DNA of 64,000 nt, from the NCBI RefSeq assembly GCF_000949135.2, contig NZ_JTAN02000005.1, positions 1 to 64,000 of the forward strand, written 5' to 3'. The notes under the pieces were generated by a model. It made no database searches and was not told where the DNA came from. It was given only the letters and a program-made list of their open reading frames with translations. The translations under genes were made by a program, and so were the position numbers. This document shows, in pieces, positions 52,487 through 61,567 of this stretch; the stretch's first letter is position 1, and each line of letters starts with the position of its first letter. This DNA is from Burkholderia sp. USMB20 (GTDB taxonomy: Bacteria; Pseudomonadota; Gammaproteobacteria; Burkholderiales; Burkholderiaceae).

Positions 52487-53767
52487 ATGTCTTCCACACC
52501 GTTTTCCCCGACGCGTCGCCACCTGCTGGCCACTTCCGTGGCCGCCGGGGTATCCGCGATGCTGCCCACCGCCGCGCTGCGTGCGGCCACCGGCGGCAAC
52601 GGCATACGCCCGTTCACCGCCCATATCCCCGACGACGCACTGGCCGACCTGCGCCGCCGCCTTGCCGCGACGCGCTGGCCGGGCCGCGAGACCGTCGCCG
52701 ACGAATCGCAGGGCGTGCGGCTCGCGCGCATGCAGGCGCTGCTGCGTTACTGGGGCACCGAATACGACTGGCGCAAGGGCGAGGCGCGCCTGAACGGCTT
52801 TCCGATGTTCATCACCGAGATCGACGGGCTCGACATTCACTTCATCCACGTGCGCTCGCGGCACGCGAACGCGATGCCGATGATCATGACGCACGGCTGG
52901 CCCGGTTCGATCTTCGAGCTGCTGAAGGCGATCGGCCCGCTGACCGACCCGACCGCGCACGGTGCGAGTGCCGACGATGCGTTCCACGTCGTCGTGCCGT
53001 CGCTGCCGGGCTTCGGTTTCTCGGGGCGTCCGGCGAAAACGGGCTGGGGCTCCGACCACATCGCGCGTGCCTGGGGCGAGCTGATGGCGCGGCTCGGCTA
53101 TACGCGCTTCGTGTCGCAGGGCGGCGACTGCGGCTCGGTGATCTCGCACCGGATGGCGATGCAGCGCGTGCAGGGCCTGGCCGGGATTCACGTGAACATG
53201 CCGGCGACGGTGCCGCCGGACATCGCGACGCTGCTCCAGACCGACGCGCCGGCACCGGCGTCGCTGGCGCCGAAGGAGAAGGCCGCGTACGAGAAGCTCG
53301 CGACGTTCTATCGCGATAACTGCGGCTACTCGGCGATGATGGTCACGCGTCCGCAGACGGTCGGTTACGCGCTGGCCGATTCGCCGTCGGGTCAGGCCGC
53401 GTGGATGTACGACAAGATCTCGCAGTGGACCTACAGCGGCGGCGTGCCCGAACGGTCGATCCCGCGCGACGAGATTCTCGACGACATTTCGTTGTACTGG
53501 CTGACCAACACGGCGACGTCGGCCGCGCAGATCTACTGGGAGGATCGCTCGAACAACTTCAACGCGGTGGACATCTCGCTGCCGGCGGCGATCACGGTGT
53601 TCCCCGGCGAGATCTACCAGGCGCCGCGCAGTTGGGCCGAGCGCAGCTATCACAACCTGATCTACTTCAACGAAGTCGACAAGGGCGGGCATTTCGCGGC
53701 TTGGGAGGAGCCGGAACTGTTCGCCCGCGAAGTGCGCGCCGGGTTCCGGCCGTTGCGTCGCGCGTAA
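52487..53767 (+). CDS. Epoxide hydrolase-like protein, Tat-type signal
   Basis: 426 aa. Twin-arginine leader (SPTRRHLLATSVAAG), an epoxide hydrolase N-terminal domain (RPFTAHIPDDALADLRRRL; RWPG), then an alpha/beta hydrolase with HGWPGS, the nucleophile elbow SQGGDCGSV (Asp) and the C-terminal KGGHFAAWEEPE (His). AAGGAG precedes the start. Hydrolyses epoxides or similar in the periplasm; substrate unknown. Confidence 0.85.
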   Translation: MSSTPFSPTRRHLLATSVAAGVSAMLPTAALRAATGGNGIRPFTAHIPDDALADLRRRLAATRWPGRETVADESQGVRLARMQALLRYWGTEYDWRKGEARLNGFPMFITEIDGLDIHFIHVRSRHANAMPMIMTHGWPGSIFELLKAIGPLTDPTAHGASADDAFHVVVPSLPGFGFSGRPAKTGWGSDHIARAWGELMARLGYTRFVSQGGDCGSVISHRMAMQRVQGLAGIHVNMPATVPPDIATLLQTDAPAPASLAPKEKAAYEKLATFYRDNCGYSAMMVTRPQTVGYALADSPSGQAAWMYDKISQWTYSGGVPERSIPRDEILDDISLYWLTNTATSAAQIYWEDRSNNFNAVDISLPAAITVFPGEIYQAPRSWAERSYHNLIYFNEVDKGGHFAAWEEPELFAREVRAGFRPLRRA

Positions 53768-54054
53768 GCGTGGTTTGACGGGAAAACGCGGGCCGGTAGC
53801 GATGCCGGCTCGTGTCGCGCGTCGCGCGCGGCCGACCGCGAACACCCGTTTCCGCCACGATTTTGAATCGCTGTATGTCGTACCCGAACGCAGATACGTT
53901 GGGATACAAAGCGTCCGGACGGTTCGGATATAAAACCGGTGAAGCGATTCACACGGCGGCGCGGTGCGATGCGCCGCCGCCGTGAATGGCGATACCGCAT
54001 CGCCCGCACGTGCCGCGGGCCCCTTTCTTACCGATCGACAATGGAGAACGCGTC

Positions 54055-55098
54055 ATGCCTGATACCGTCAACACCCGCCGCCGCCTGATTCTGGGCACGA
54101 CACTCGCCAGCCTGAGCCTGGCCGACCTCGGGTTCGGCTCGCTGGCGCGCGCGCAGTCGGCGCCCGATGCGTCGACGCCGAAGCGCGCGGCCGGCGCGGC
54201 GTCGCTCGGCAAGATCCACCAGATCGACGCGGGCGTGCTGAACGTCGGGTATGCGGATCTCGGGCCGAAGAACGGTCCGGTCGTGTTTCTGCTGCACGGC
54301 TGGCCGTACGATATCTACAGCTACGCGGACGTTGCACCGCTGCTCACGGCGGCCGGCTATCGCGTGATCGTGCCGTACCTGCGCGGCTACGGATCGACGA
54401 CGTTCCGCTCGGCCGACACGGTGCGCAACGGCCAGCAGGCGGTGACGGCCGTCGACATCGTCGCGCTGATGGATGCGCTCAAGATCGACCGCGCGGTGTT
54501 CGGCGGCTACGACTGGGGTGCGCGCACGGCTGACATCATCGCGGCACTGTGGCCGCAGCGCGTGAAGGCGCTGGTGTCGGTGAGCGGCTACCTGATCGGC
54601 AGCCAGGAGGCGAACCGCAAGCCGCTGCCGCCGCAGGCCGAATTGCAGTGGTGGTATCAGTTCTACTTCACGACCGAGCGCGGCGCGCTCGGCTACGCGG
54701 CGAACCGCGACGCGTTCAACAAGCTGATCTGGCAGCTCGCGTCGCCGAAGTGGCAGTTCTCCGACGAGACCTTCGCGCGCAGCGCCGCGTCGTTCCAGAA
54801 CCCCGACCACGTAGCCGTCGTGATCCACAACTATCGCTGGCGCCTCGGGCTCGCGCAGGGTGAAGCGCAATACGACGACATCGAGCGGAGGCTCGCGGCC
54901 GGCCCGGCGATCACCGTGCCGACGATCACGATGGAAGGCGACGCGAACGGTGCGCCGCATCCGCAGCCGGCCGCGTATGCGAAGAAGTTCACGGGCAAGT
55001 ACCAGCACCGGACGATCACCGGCGGCATCGGCCACAACCTGCCACAGGAAGCGCCGCAGGCGTTCGCGGATGCGATCCTGCAAGTGGAGCATCTGTGA
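54055..55098 (+). CDS. Alpha/beta hydrolase, epoxide hydrolase-like, Tat-type signal
   Basis: 347 aa. Twin-arginine leader (NTRRRLILGTTLASLSL) with cleavage near ARAQS. Catalytic pattern HGWPYD, GGYDWGARTAD (Asp nucleophile) and GGIGHNLPQE (His). Probably exported folded. Overlaps the next gene by one base, and lies 287 bp after the other hydrolase with a strong GC hairpin between (about 53948-53986). Confidence 0.85.
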   Translation: MPDTVNTRRRLILGTTLASLSLADLGFGSLARAQSAPDASTPKRAAGAASLGKIHQIDAGVLNVGYADLGPKNGPVVFLLHGWPYDIYSYADVAPLLTAAGYRVIVPYLRGYGSTTFRSADTVRNGQQAVTAVDIVALMDALKIDRAVFGGYDWGARTADIIAALWPQRVKALVSVSGYLIGSQEANRKPLPPQAELQWWYQFYFTTERGALGYAANRDAFNKLIWQLASPKWQFSDETFARSAASFQNPDHVAVVIHNYRWRLGLAQGEAQYDDIERRLAAGPAITVPTITMEGDANGAPHPQPAAYAKKFTGKYQHRTITGGIGHNLPQEAPQAFADAILQVEHL

Positions 55099-55637
55099 TG
55101 CGGGCACGTACTGCTGGTGTTGTGCATCGCGGCGCGCGCCGTGCGCTCGTCGCGGGTGCGCGGCTGGCCGGTGCGTTGTCCGCGAGCGGCCCGGCCGCTT
55201 TCGCGGAGCAGCCGAAGCCGGCCGCGTCGCCGATCTACGGCGTGACGATTCCGCCCGGCTACCGGAAGTGGGAAATGGTCGCGCCGGCCGAGGAAGCGGC
55301 ACCGCTCGACGAATTGCGCGTGGTGCTCGGCAACCCGGTCGCGATCCGCGCGCTCGAACGGTCGACGCTGCCGTTTCCGGACGGCACGATCCTCGTGAAG
55401 CTCGCATACAAGCGCAAGCAGTCCGACGAGTTCGCGCCGGCAACGGTGCCCGGCCAGGCGACGACCGTGCAGGTGATGGTGAAGGATTCGCGTCGCTATG
55501 CATCGACGGGCGGCTGGGGCTTCGGGCGCTTCATCAACGGCGTGCCGGCCGATATCGGTCAGCACCAGACCTGCTTCGCGTGTCATCAGGCGCGCGTGAA
55601 GAATCACGACTATGTGTTCACGCGGTTTGCGCCTTGA
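55098..55637 (+). CDS. Cytochrome P460-family haem protein
   Basis: 179 aa. Signal peptide region (ALVAGARLAGALSASGPAAFA), YGVTIPPGYRKWEMVAP start of the P460 domain, and a single haem motif CFACH near the C-terminus followed by VKNHDYVFTRF. P460 cytochromes oxidise hydroxylamine or detoxify N-oxides; beta-type relatives exist with unclear roles. Coupled to the hydrolase by TGATG overlap. Confidence 0.8.
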   Translation: MRARTAGVVHRGARRALVAGARLAGALSASGPAAFAEQPKPAASPIYGVTIPPGYRKWEMVAPAEEAAPLDELRVVLGNPVAIRALERSTLPFPDGTILVKLAYKRKQSDEFAPATVPGQATTVQVMVKDSRRYASTGGWGFGRFINGVPADIGQHQTCFACHQARVKNHDYVFTRFAP

Positions 55638-55793
55638 GGGGGCGAGCGTGGCGGAACCGGCGAATGCGTGTCGTGTGGGGTACGCCGTTCGCCATTCACC
55701 ATCGTTCTGATCGCCGGTGCCGAATTGCGGGTGGCGCGGCGGAGCGGCCGAGCGAACCCGGTCGCCAACGATTGCGCTGCCGCGTAGTTTGCG

Positions 55794-57275
55794 TCACCAC
55801 GAATAGCCTTGCATGCCGTAATCGGTGTCGTGTCGACGACCCCACCACGGCAGGTAAGCATTGTTGCCGCCGCGTGCGCGGAACCAGTCTTTGGCGGGAT
55901 CGATCGGGGTGAGCTTCGATGGTGGTCTGACGACGACCGCGACAGGGTGCTCGGGGTCGGTCGTGCCGGCTACCAGCGCGTTGCCGCCAAAGTGGTTGAT
56001 CCGGCCGATTGCGAGTGCGACGTCGGTCAACGCGCTGCCGGTTCCCATGTCGCCGAGCAGGGCGGCCGTGTTGAAGGTCTGATTCCTGGGGTCGTATTCC
56101 GGAAGGGTTTCAGTCAAGGTCTGCGCGAGCGAGACAACGCGTAACGACGCTGCGTCGCTGGGTACACCTGCGTCGTGGACGATGTAATTCAGGTCCGTGA
56201 CCGCGACACCGGCGTTGCGTGCTGCTTCGTCGATCGTGGCTTTCCATGCCTGCACCGTTCGCGTCGTGCCGACCTTCGGCGAAAAATCGTGCGTGTTGCC
56301 GGTTGCGGCCTTGCCGATCCAGGCGAGCGGTTCGCGCTCGGTGTTGAAGTTCGGGCCGGCGAGGAACAGCACGACGAGGTTTTCGTTGATCTGCGCATCC
56401 GTGGGCGGGAAGTTCGGGGCGTCCCAGTTCATGGCCCATACGGTCTTGTCGGGGTTCGCCTGCAAGTAGTCCAGCGCGTTGTTCAGCGATGTGAAGCCGG
56501 CGTTCGCGCCGCCTTGAGTGATTTGCACGTCGGGAGGTGTGTCGCGGCTCCAAAGCGTCTTCGGTGATGGCGGGCCAATCTCGAAGAAGTTCATCATCCG
56601 ATCGACCATGCGCGACTTGGCAAAGGCCGGATCGAGTCGGGGCGGAACGGCAGCTTCGACGCGTATGCCGGCGAGTTCGCGCCAATGGCCTTGGTTTTCT
56701 GGCTTTACCGTGTAGAAGTAACCTGAGTTGCTAAAGTAGCGCGAGCGCAGGAGGAGAATGAACTTATCAATGTACTTCGCGTAGAAGCCCTTGAACGTTT
56801 CCTCGCCCTCGTTGCCGTAAACCAATGCTCCGATGGAGCGAAGTGACGAAAATTTTTCGGGCTTCGTGCGCACCATGTCGTCATTTTTGTTCGGTTTGGT
56901 CAGCCCTTGCGCCCACAACAATTGCCATTCGGTGGGGTAGTCCATCCGTTGCAACGGATTCAACCACATCAGCCCGACAACCTGAGCGGTGAATGGCTTC
57001 GCCGGATCTTCGGCTGCTGGTGTTGAATTCGCCGCAGGCTCTCTAACAGGGGCGGCGTGTGCGGAGCGCATCGTGGCCGTAGTGAAGAGAAACACCGTGA
57101 GCGCAGCCAGTCCAGGTACGACAAAGTATCGTTTCATCCAATCCCCTACTTCCAAATGTGCCGGGTCGGGTTGTTCTACATGAGCCATCAGCGAGGCCAT
57201 GAGAACAGTGGTGATTAACCAAACCGAAATGGCAACGGCGATACGTCGTGGTCGCGTAGTAATCAGTGCCCTCAT
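55794..57275 (-). CDS. tla3: Type VI lipase adaptor Tla3 (DUF2875), copy 2, complete
   Basis: 493 aa. Two N-terminal hydrophobic segments (VAISVWLITTVLMASLMA; FVVPGLAALTVFLFTT) and a large soluble domain with MMNFFEIGPPSPKTLWSRD and LVVLFLAGPNFNTERE. ATGA overlap with tle3. Bases 56275-57275 align without gaps to copy 1. Convergent with the cytochrome P460 gene; no immunity gene follows. Confidence 0.82.
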   Translation of the reverse strand: MRALITTRPRRIAVAISVWLITTVLMASLMAHVEQPDPAHLEVGDWMKRYFVVPGLAALTVFLFTTATMRSAHAAPVREPAANSTPAAEDPAKPFTAQVVGLMWLNPLQRMDYPTEWQLLWAQGLTKPNKNDDMVRTKPEKFSSLRSIGALVYGNEGEETFKGFYAKYIDKFILLLRSRYFSNSGYFYTVKPENQGHWRELAGIRVEAAVPPRLDPAFAKSRMVDRMMNFFEIGPPSPKTLWSRDTPPDVQITQGGANAGFTSLNNALDYLQANPDKTVWAMNWDAPNFPPTDAQINENLVVLFLAGPNFNTEREPLAWIGKAATGNTHDFSPKVGTTRTVQAWKATIDEAARNAGVAVTDLNYIVHDAGVPSDAASLRVVSLAQTLTETLPEYDPRNQTFNTAALLGDMGTGSALTDVALAIGRINHFGGNALVAGTTDPEHPVAVVVRPPSKLTPIDPAKDWFRARGGNNAYLPWWGRRHDTDYGMQGYSW

Positions 57276-59584
57276 ACGGCACCTCCGACCTTCAAATAAA
57301 GCTGACCTTCCCGCTCATCCACGATCGCGAGCGGCATCTTGCCTTCGCTTTTCTCGGTGTGTACCCATTCGGGGAGAGGTGTTCTATCGAGAGTTCCCGA
57401 CGCAAAATAGTCGACGTACTTCTTGTTCGGATTTTCCAAGGGGATTCCATCCCCCATCCTCCAATCCGCCTCTATACGCAACGCTTTGAGTTGCTTCTCC
57501 GTTACGTAGCACAAGCCCACTGCGACGTCATACGCAAGCGCCTTTTCAGCATGCTCGGGGTTGGTCATCGTCGTTGAGTGATTCGTGGGGCTATTGGTCG
57601 CACCGCGATCGAGCCAATCGACGATCTGCTTGTCGCGCCAATCCTTGTAGCCTTCCGGCATCGCGCTCTTGCCATCCTCGCCGATCACGTGGCCGTCTCG
57701 GTCTAGCCACTCCGTGTTCAATGTCCTACGTGCCTCCATTCGCATCAATGCGCGGTCCTCGTAACGCTGCCCGGCTTCGGTTGCGGCCGTACCTTGAGCG
57801 ATACTGTCCTGGTTCTTCGCCTTGTACTGGTCGTAGGGGTCGTCGGCTCGCTTGTCCGCGTCAGCCTTGTTCGCATCGCGCCATGCAGCCGGCGGATCGT
57901 TGCCTTCGTTGAAGTCGCTGATCGCGTCGCCGTCCTTGGTCTCGACTGACTTGCCGAATCGCAAGGCCTTCGGCGGGAAAGGTTCATCAAGCGCCGGGGC
58001 ATCCGCCACCACCGTCCAGCCCTTCGGCGGATCGGCGTTCACGCGGAGCATGTTCAATGCCGAACTGATGCCGGTCACGACGAACATGAGTGGCGCGGTC
58101 ACGAGCGTCGCCGCCACACCGAACACAGACTCGTTCCCTCTGATCGCACCCACCAGATTGAATTTGGCCGGCGGCGAGGGCGGATACCAGAACCCCGGCT
58201 TCGTTCCTTGCTTTCCATGTCGCCAATCGTCTTCCCAGTATCGGTATGGTTTCTGCACGCCGACCGCGAAACCCGATGCAAACACGCGCTGCGTCAGGAT
58301 ACCGGCCGCGCCGATATCGTCGAGTTCGTGCGTGCTGATGCCGCGCCAGCCGATCCCTTGAACCGTCACCGCCGAAATCACCTGATCGTGCGGGCAGCAA
58401 TATGCGGTGACGCGGCCATATGTCGATTCATTCAGCCCGTGCCTCGCGCGATCCTCTTGCGCCGCATAAGACCGCTTGCTCGTCGGCGAGACCCGCTCGT
58501 TTTCCATGTCCTCATCGATTTTGTCGGCAGGCTGTTCGTAAGCTTTTCGAGCGCTGATGATCGACAGGAATTTGCCGAATGTCTTCGTGCGCGCGGCGTA
58601 GGTTTGTCGTCCACGCCGGCCGCTGCCGTCTTTCGTCGCGCGTTGCGACCATGAATCCATGAATGTATCGGACTTGTTCGGGCCGTCAGCATTGGCGAGG
58701 CTGTACGGTGCGTTCGCCAGCACGTAGGCGTCTGCCACGCAGTGGCCCGAGCGCCCCCACGGATCTTCGACATCGGGGAATGCGTCGCCGAAGAACGCGG
58801 CAGTGAGGCCCACGATATTTCCTTGGCTGTGGCATACGACGGTAATCGGGACATCGGCCTGCATGCTTCGGATCGACTCGATCAGCCTGGCCAAGCGCAA
58901 CGCGGCGAGTACGCCATACGCACGCGGCGGCGCGCGATACAGCGGCCGATTGGTCGGGTTGATGCCTTGCACGGTCATCCAGCCCATCGTTCGATCATCC
59001 AGACCGCCGTGCCAAAGATCGGGCAGGCTGGCACACCCGTTCGTGAACGGGCCGCCGCCCCAATAATCTTTTTCGTTGAGAAAGATCTTGTCGCCGTACT
59101 CTTTCAATTCCGCTGCGGTCGCGCGATAGCCCCAGCGGAAATGAATGACGGGTGAGAACGACGGATCGGGCTTGATGTAATTGTCTGCCAGCAAATCAGG
59201 GTTCAGGAACCCATCCGGCGTCACACTCTCCGTGTACTTCGCGGGCGTCAATTGCCCCGCATCGATACCGTGATACATCATCTGATCGTCCAGACGCCCG
59301 AGCCTGCGATTCAGGCCTTTGCATAGCCCATCCTCCGACGCCTCGAACCATTCGCCTTCTGAATTCACCCCATGCACGAAGATCACGATACCGGGCAAGG
59401 GCAATTGCTTGATGCAGATGAGTGGCGTGTTCTTCGCGAACATCGTCACGCCTTCGACGCGGCCGACGACGATCGGCGGCGGTTTCGGTCGCGGCGCCGG
59501 CCCGTCTCGGGCTATGGCTTCAGCGCCGCGCGCCCCCGTTCGAGCGGCTGCTACTGGCCGCGCATCGGAAAATGAATCGCTCAT
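57272..59584 (-). CDS. tle3: T6SS phospholipase effector Tle3 (DUF3274), copy 2
   Basis: 770 aa from the ATG at 59584, which has GAAGGA six bases upstream, as in copy 1; a longer open frame to the right is not protein-like. Same nucleophile motif (VVCHSQGN). Differs from copy 1 mainly in the first 35 residues and near the C-terminus (KQLKALRIEADW, NPNKKYVDYF). No vgrG gene precedes it, only a tail remnant. It would need another VgrG for delivery. Confidence 0.85.
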   Translation of the reverse strand: MSDSFSDARPVAAARTGARGAEAIARDGPAPRPKPPPIVVGRVEGVTMFAKNTPLICIKQLPLPGIVIFVHGVNSEGEWFEASEDGLCKGLNRRLGRLDDQMMYHGIDAGQLTPAKYTESVTPDGFLNPDLLADNYIKPDPSFSPVIHFRWGYRATAAELKEYGDKIFLNEKDYWGGGPFTNGCASLPDLWHGGLDDRTMGWMTVQGINPTNRPLYRAPPRAYGVLAALRLARLIESIRSMQADVPITVVCHSQGNIVGLTAAFFGDAFPDVEDPWGRSGHCVADAYVLANAPYSLANADGPNKSDTFMDSWSQRATKDGSGRRGRQTYAARTKTFGKFLSIISARKAYEQPADKIDEDMENERVSPTSKRSYAAQEDRARHGLNESTYGRVTAYCCPHDQVISAVTVQGIGWRGISTHELDDIGAAGILTQRVFASGFAVGVQKPYRYWEDDWRHGKQGTKPGFWYPPSPPAKFNLVGAIRGNESVFGVAATLVTAPLMFVVTGISSALNMLRVNADPPKGWTVVADAPALDEPFPPKALRFGKSVETKDGDAISDFNEGNDPPAAWRDANKADADKRADDPYDQYKAKNQDSIAQGTAATEAGQRYEDRALMRMEARRTLNTEWLDRDGHVIGEDGKSAMPEGYKDWRDKQIVDWLDRGATNSPTNHSTTMTNPEHAEKALAYDVAVGLCYVTEKQLKALRIEADWRMGDGIPLENPNKKYVDYFASGTLDRTPLPEWVHTEKSEGKMPLAIVDEREGQLYLKVGGAV

Positions 59585-59594
59585 CTGCATTCCT

Positions 59595-59666
59595 TCATAT
59601 ATCTTGACCATTCTTCTTGATGAACCGCGTCGCCGGCCTCCCGAACCGGTCTGCGTCGGCCGCCGG
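59595..59666 (-). pseudogene. vgrG: Remnant of the vgrG 3' end
   Basis: About 23 codons ending in TGA, reading PAADADRFGRPATRFIKKN then GQDI. It matches the VgrG tail PAVDADQFERLAVQFIKNN at 12 of 19 positions and sits at the same place relative to tle3. Upstream the frame meets a stop (59673-59675) and similarity is lost. This is a scar of a vgrG gene deleted when or after the module was duplicated. Confidence 0.7.
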
Positions 59667-59917
59667 TCGCTTTCATGTACGCGCAACCCTAGGCCGCACA
59701 TAACGCCGGAGCGATATCGGCACGCGCTTCCTTTCGTTCCGACCGATGATCGTGGGGGAGGCATGCAAAGTGCCCCCCTGCATCGGCCCTCCTCAGACGT
59801 CAGCAAGACGAAGCGCCGACGCACTGGACAATCACGCGTTCAGCCTTTCGATATGAAGGACAACCAAACGATTGTCCAAGTCGACGCGGCCCTAAGAAAG
59901 ATTCCGGAATGTCACTG
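59667..59917. other. Intergenic region, no gene seen
   Basis: About 250 bp between the vgrG remnant and the LuxR-type regulator, both on the minus strand. No clear vgrG similarity remains. It should hold the promoter of the tle3-tla3 pair. Confidence 0.35.
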
Positions 59918-60637
59918 CTACCGAGATAGCGCTCGTGATTCCTGTTCTCGGCTCCCCGCCTGCTCCGCGCCGTCCAGGCAGCTCGCAACCTTGCCGCCGT
60001 CGAGCCCCAGCGCGGCCGCTCGCTGAACCAGCTCGATGTCGTTGCTCGCACCGAGTTTCTTCATCGCGCTGATCTTCTGCGCGCTGACCGTTTGCTTGCC
60101 CTTGTTCAGCCGCTGCGCGATCGCCTTGATCGGCATGCCGGCCAGATAAAGGCGAATCACCTCGATCTCGCGCGTCGAAAGCTTCACCGGCGGCGCCTCG
60201 TGTCCGGCCAACGCATCGAGCGCGCGGCGCACAAGCGGCGACAGATAGTGACCGCCGCTATAGCTCGAGTGAATCGCAGTGACGATATGGCCCACCTCGT
60301 CGAACTTGCTCACGAGGCTCGCGCCGACTTGCGAGAGAATCGAGCGGAAGATCACCGGGTTCTCGTTCCCGACCAACGCAACGATCCCGACGTTCGGACG
60401 CATGCGTCGCAGCCACTCGCACAGTGCGAAGCCGTTCATCTGCGCATCGCCGCGGACCGAATAATCGACCAGCGCGATGTCGCAATCGAGCGTGTCGAGG
60501 GTCGCGACGAGTTCGTCCGGCGTCCGGCAGACACCGACGAGATCGATTGCGCACACGTCGCCGGCAATGTGCTCCATGCCGGCGAGCGTCAACGGCCAGT
60601 CGTATGCAAAGATGGTGCGAATATTGAATTTCCCCAT
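59918..60637 (-). CDS. LuxR/NarL-family response regulator (RcsB-like)
   Basis: About 239 aa. N-terminal receiver-like domain (NIRTIFAYDWPLTLAGMEHI; DIALVDYSVRG with the acceptor Asp) and C-terminal GerE HTH (LSTREIEVIRLYLAGMPIKAI; KGKQTVSAQKISAMKKL). An upstream in-frame GTG at 60658 is an alternative start. No sensor kinase is adjacent. Resembles RcsB-type capsule and biofilm regulators. Confidence 0.82.
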   Translation of the reverse strand: MGKFNIRTIFAYDWPLTLAGMEHIAGDVCAIDLVGVCRTPDELVATLDTLDCDIALVDYSVRGDAQMNGFALCEWLRRMRPNVGIVALVGNENPVIFRSILSQVGASLVSKFDEVGHIVTAIHSSYSGGHYLSPLVRRALDALAGHEAPPVKLSTREIEVIRLYLAGMPIKAIAQRLNKGKQTVSAQKISAMKKLGASNDIELVQRAAALGLDGGKVASCLDGAEQAGSREQESRALSR

Positions 60638-60658
60638 GCGCGGTTCCAGAAGGTTCAC

Positions 60659-61012
60659 CCGGCGCGCGGCGCGGAATGCGCGTACGACCGGCGTGGCGTT
60701 GAATTTACGAGTGAGATATTTTTATCCCGATCGTTATTCTATGAGGCGACGCTTGGACGGGATATCGGACGGTGAATAGAGCGGCCTGCGGGGACGTAGT
60801 ACAAGTTTGATTTTTGGCGCCGGCCCGACCGTTTGGCCGGTGTCGCCCTCGTCCTGACAGCCAACGTTACAGGTCGCGCGGGCCGCACCGACGGCCCGCG
60901 GGGTAAAATTGCGGCCTTTGCATGCCATTCCGGGCGACCGGCCAGGGGCAGCGCGCCGTTGCCGGCCGCGCGCCCCGCCCGTTCGCCGGCGGCCCGTACT
61001 CCCGCTTCCTCC
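60659..61012. promoter_or_regulatory. Divergent promoter region
   Basis: About 350 bp between the response regulator (minus) and the 163-aa gene (plus). A short AT-rich part near 60712-60742 suits a promoter of the regulator, and GGGTAAAAT at 60900-60908 could be the -10 region for the plus-strand gene. No small gene seen. Confidence 0.4.
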
Positions 61013-61504
61013 ATGACCGAATCCGATCTGCAATCCGACGACACCACCATCCACGAAGACGGCCTCTGGCGCGACAACGGCTGGACGGCCCGCATCATCA
61101 AGAACGAAGACGACGACGGCTGGGCCGTCGAGATGATCAAGGACGGCGAAGCCGAGCCCGCGCTCGTCGGCCCGTGGACCATGGGTCGCGACAAGAAGAA
61201 CCCGAAGCCGATGGACGCGAACGCGTTCCGCACGCTGGTGAAGACCGCGACCGAGGTGCTGATGCGTCACGAGCAGCAGCGCCGCGCGATGCTGCACAAG
61301 GAAGTGACGGTGCAGGACGGCGACGGGCAGGATGTGTCGGTCACGCTCGACATCGTGCCGGACGAGTTCGAGCCGTATGCGCAACTGAAGGCGTTCGACC
61401 CGTACGGCGAACTGCTGGCCGACGCGAAAGTGTCCGCCGGGTTCAAGCTCAACAAGGCCAGCGCCGCACGCTGGGTCGAATCGGGCTTCGAACGGCCGGC
61501 CTGA
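61013..61504 (+). CDS. Conserved hypothetical protein
   Basis: 163 aa, acidic, no signal peptide. Starts MTESDLQSDDTTIHEDGLWR; Trp- and Asp-rich N-half (IKNEDDDGWAVEMIKDGE) and GPWTMGRDKKNPKPMD. No domain I can name. The upstream frame stays open but is Ala/Arg-rich without a ribosome binding site, so I use the ATG at 61013. Confidence 0.7.
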   Translation: MTESDLQSDDTTIHEDGLWRDNGWTARIIKNEDDDGWAVEMIKDGEAEPALVGPWTMGRDKKNPKPMDANAFRTLVKTATEVLMRHEQQRRAMLHKEVTVQDGDGQDVSVTLDIVPDEFEPYAQLKAFDPYGELLADAKVSAGFKLNKASAARWVESGFERPA

Positions 61505-61567
61505 CGCCGCGAGCCGTGGGCCATGGGCCGCGACGTCGGGCCGCGTGCCGCGCGGCCGCAACCGGCG

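Noticed and set aside
59585-59824. 80-residue N-terminal extension of Tle3 copy 2
   Set aside because: Arg/Gly-rich, overlaps the vgrG remnant in another frame, and the GAAGGA site matches the shorter start used by copy 1.
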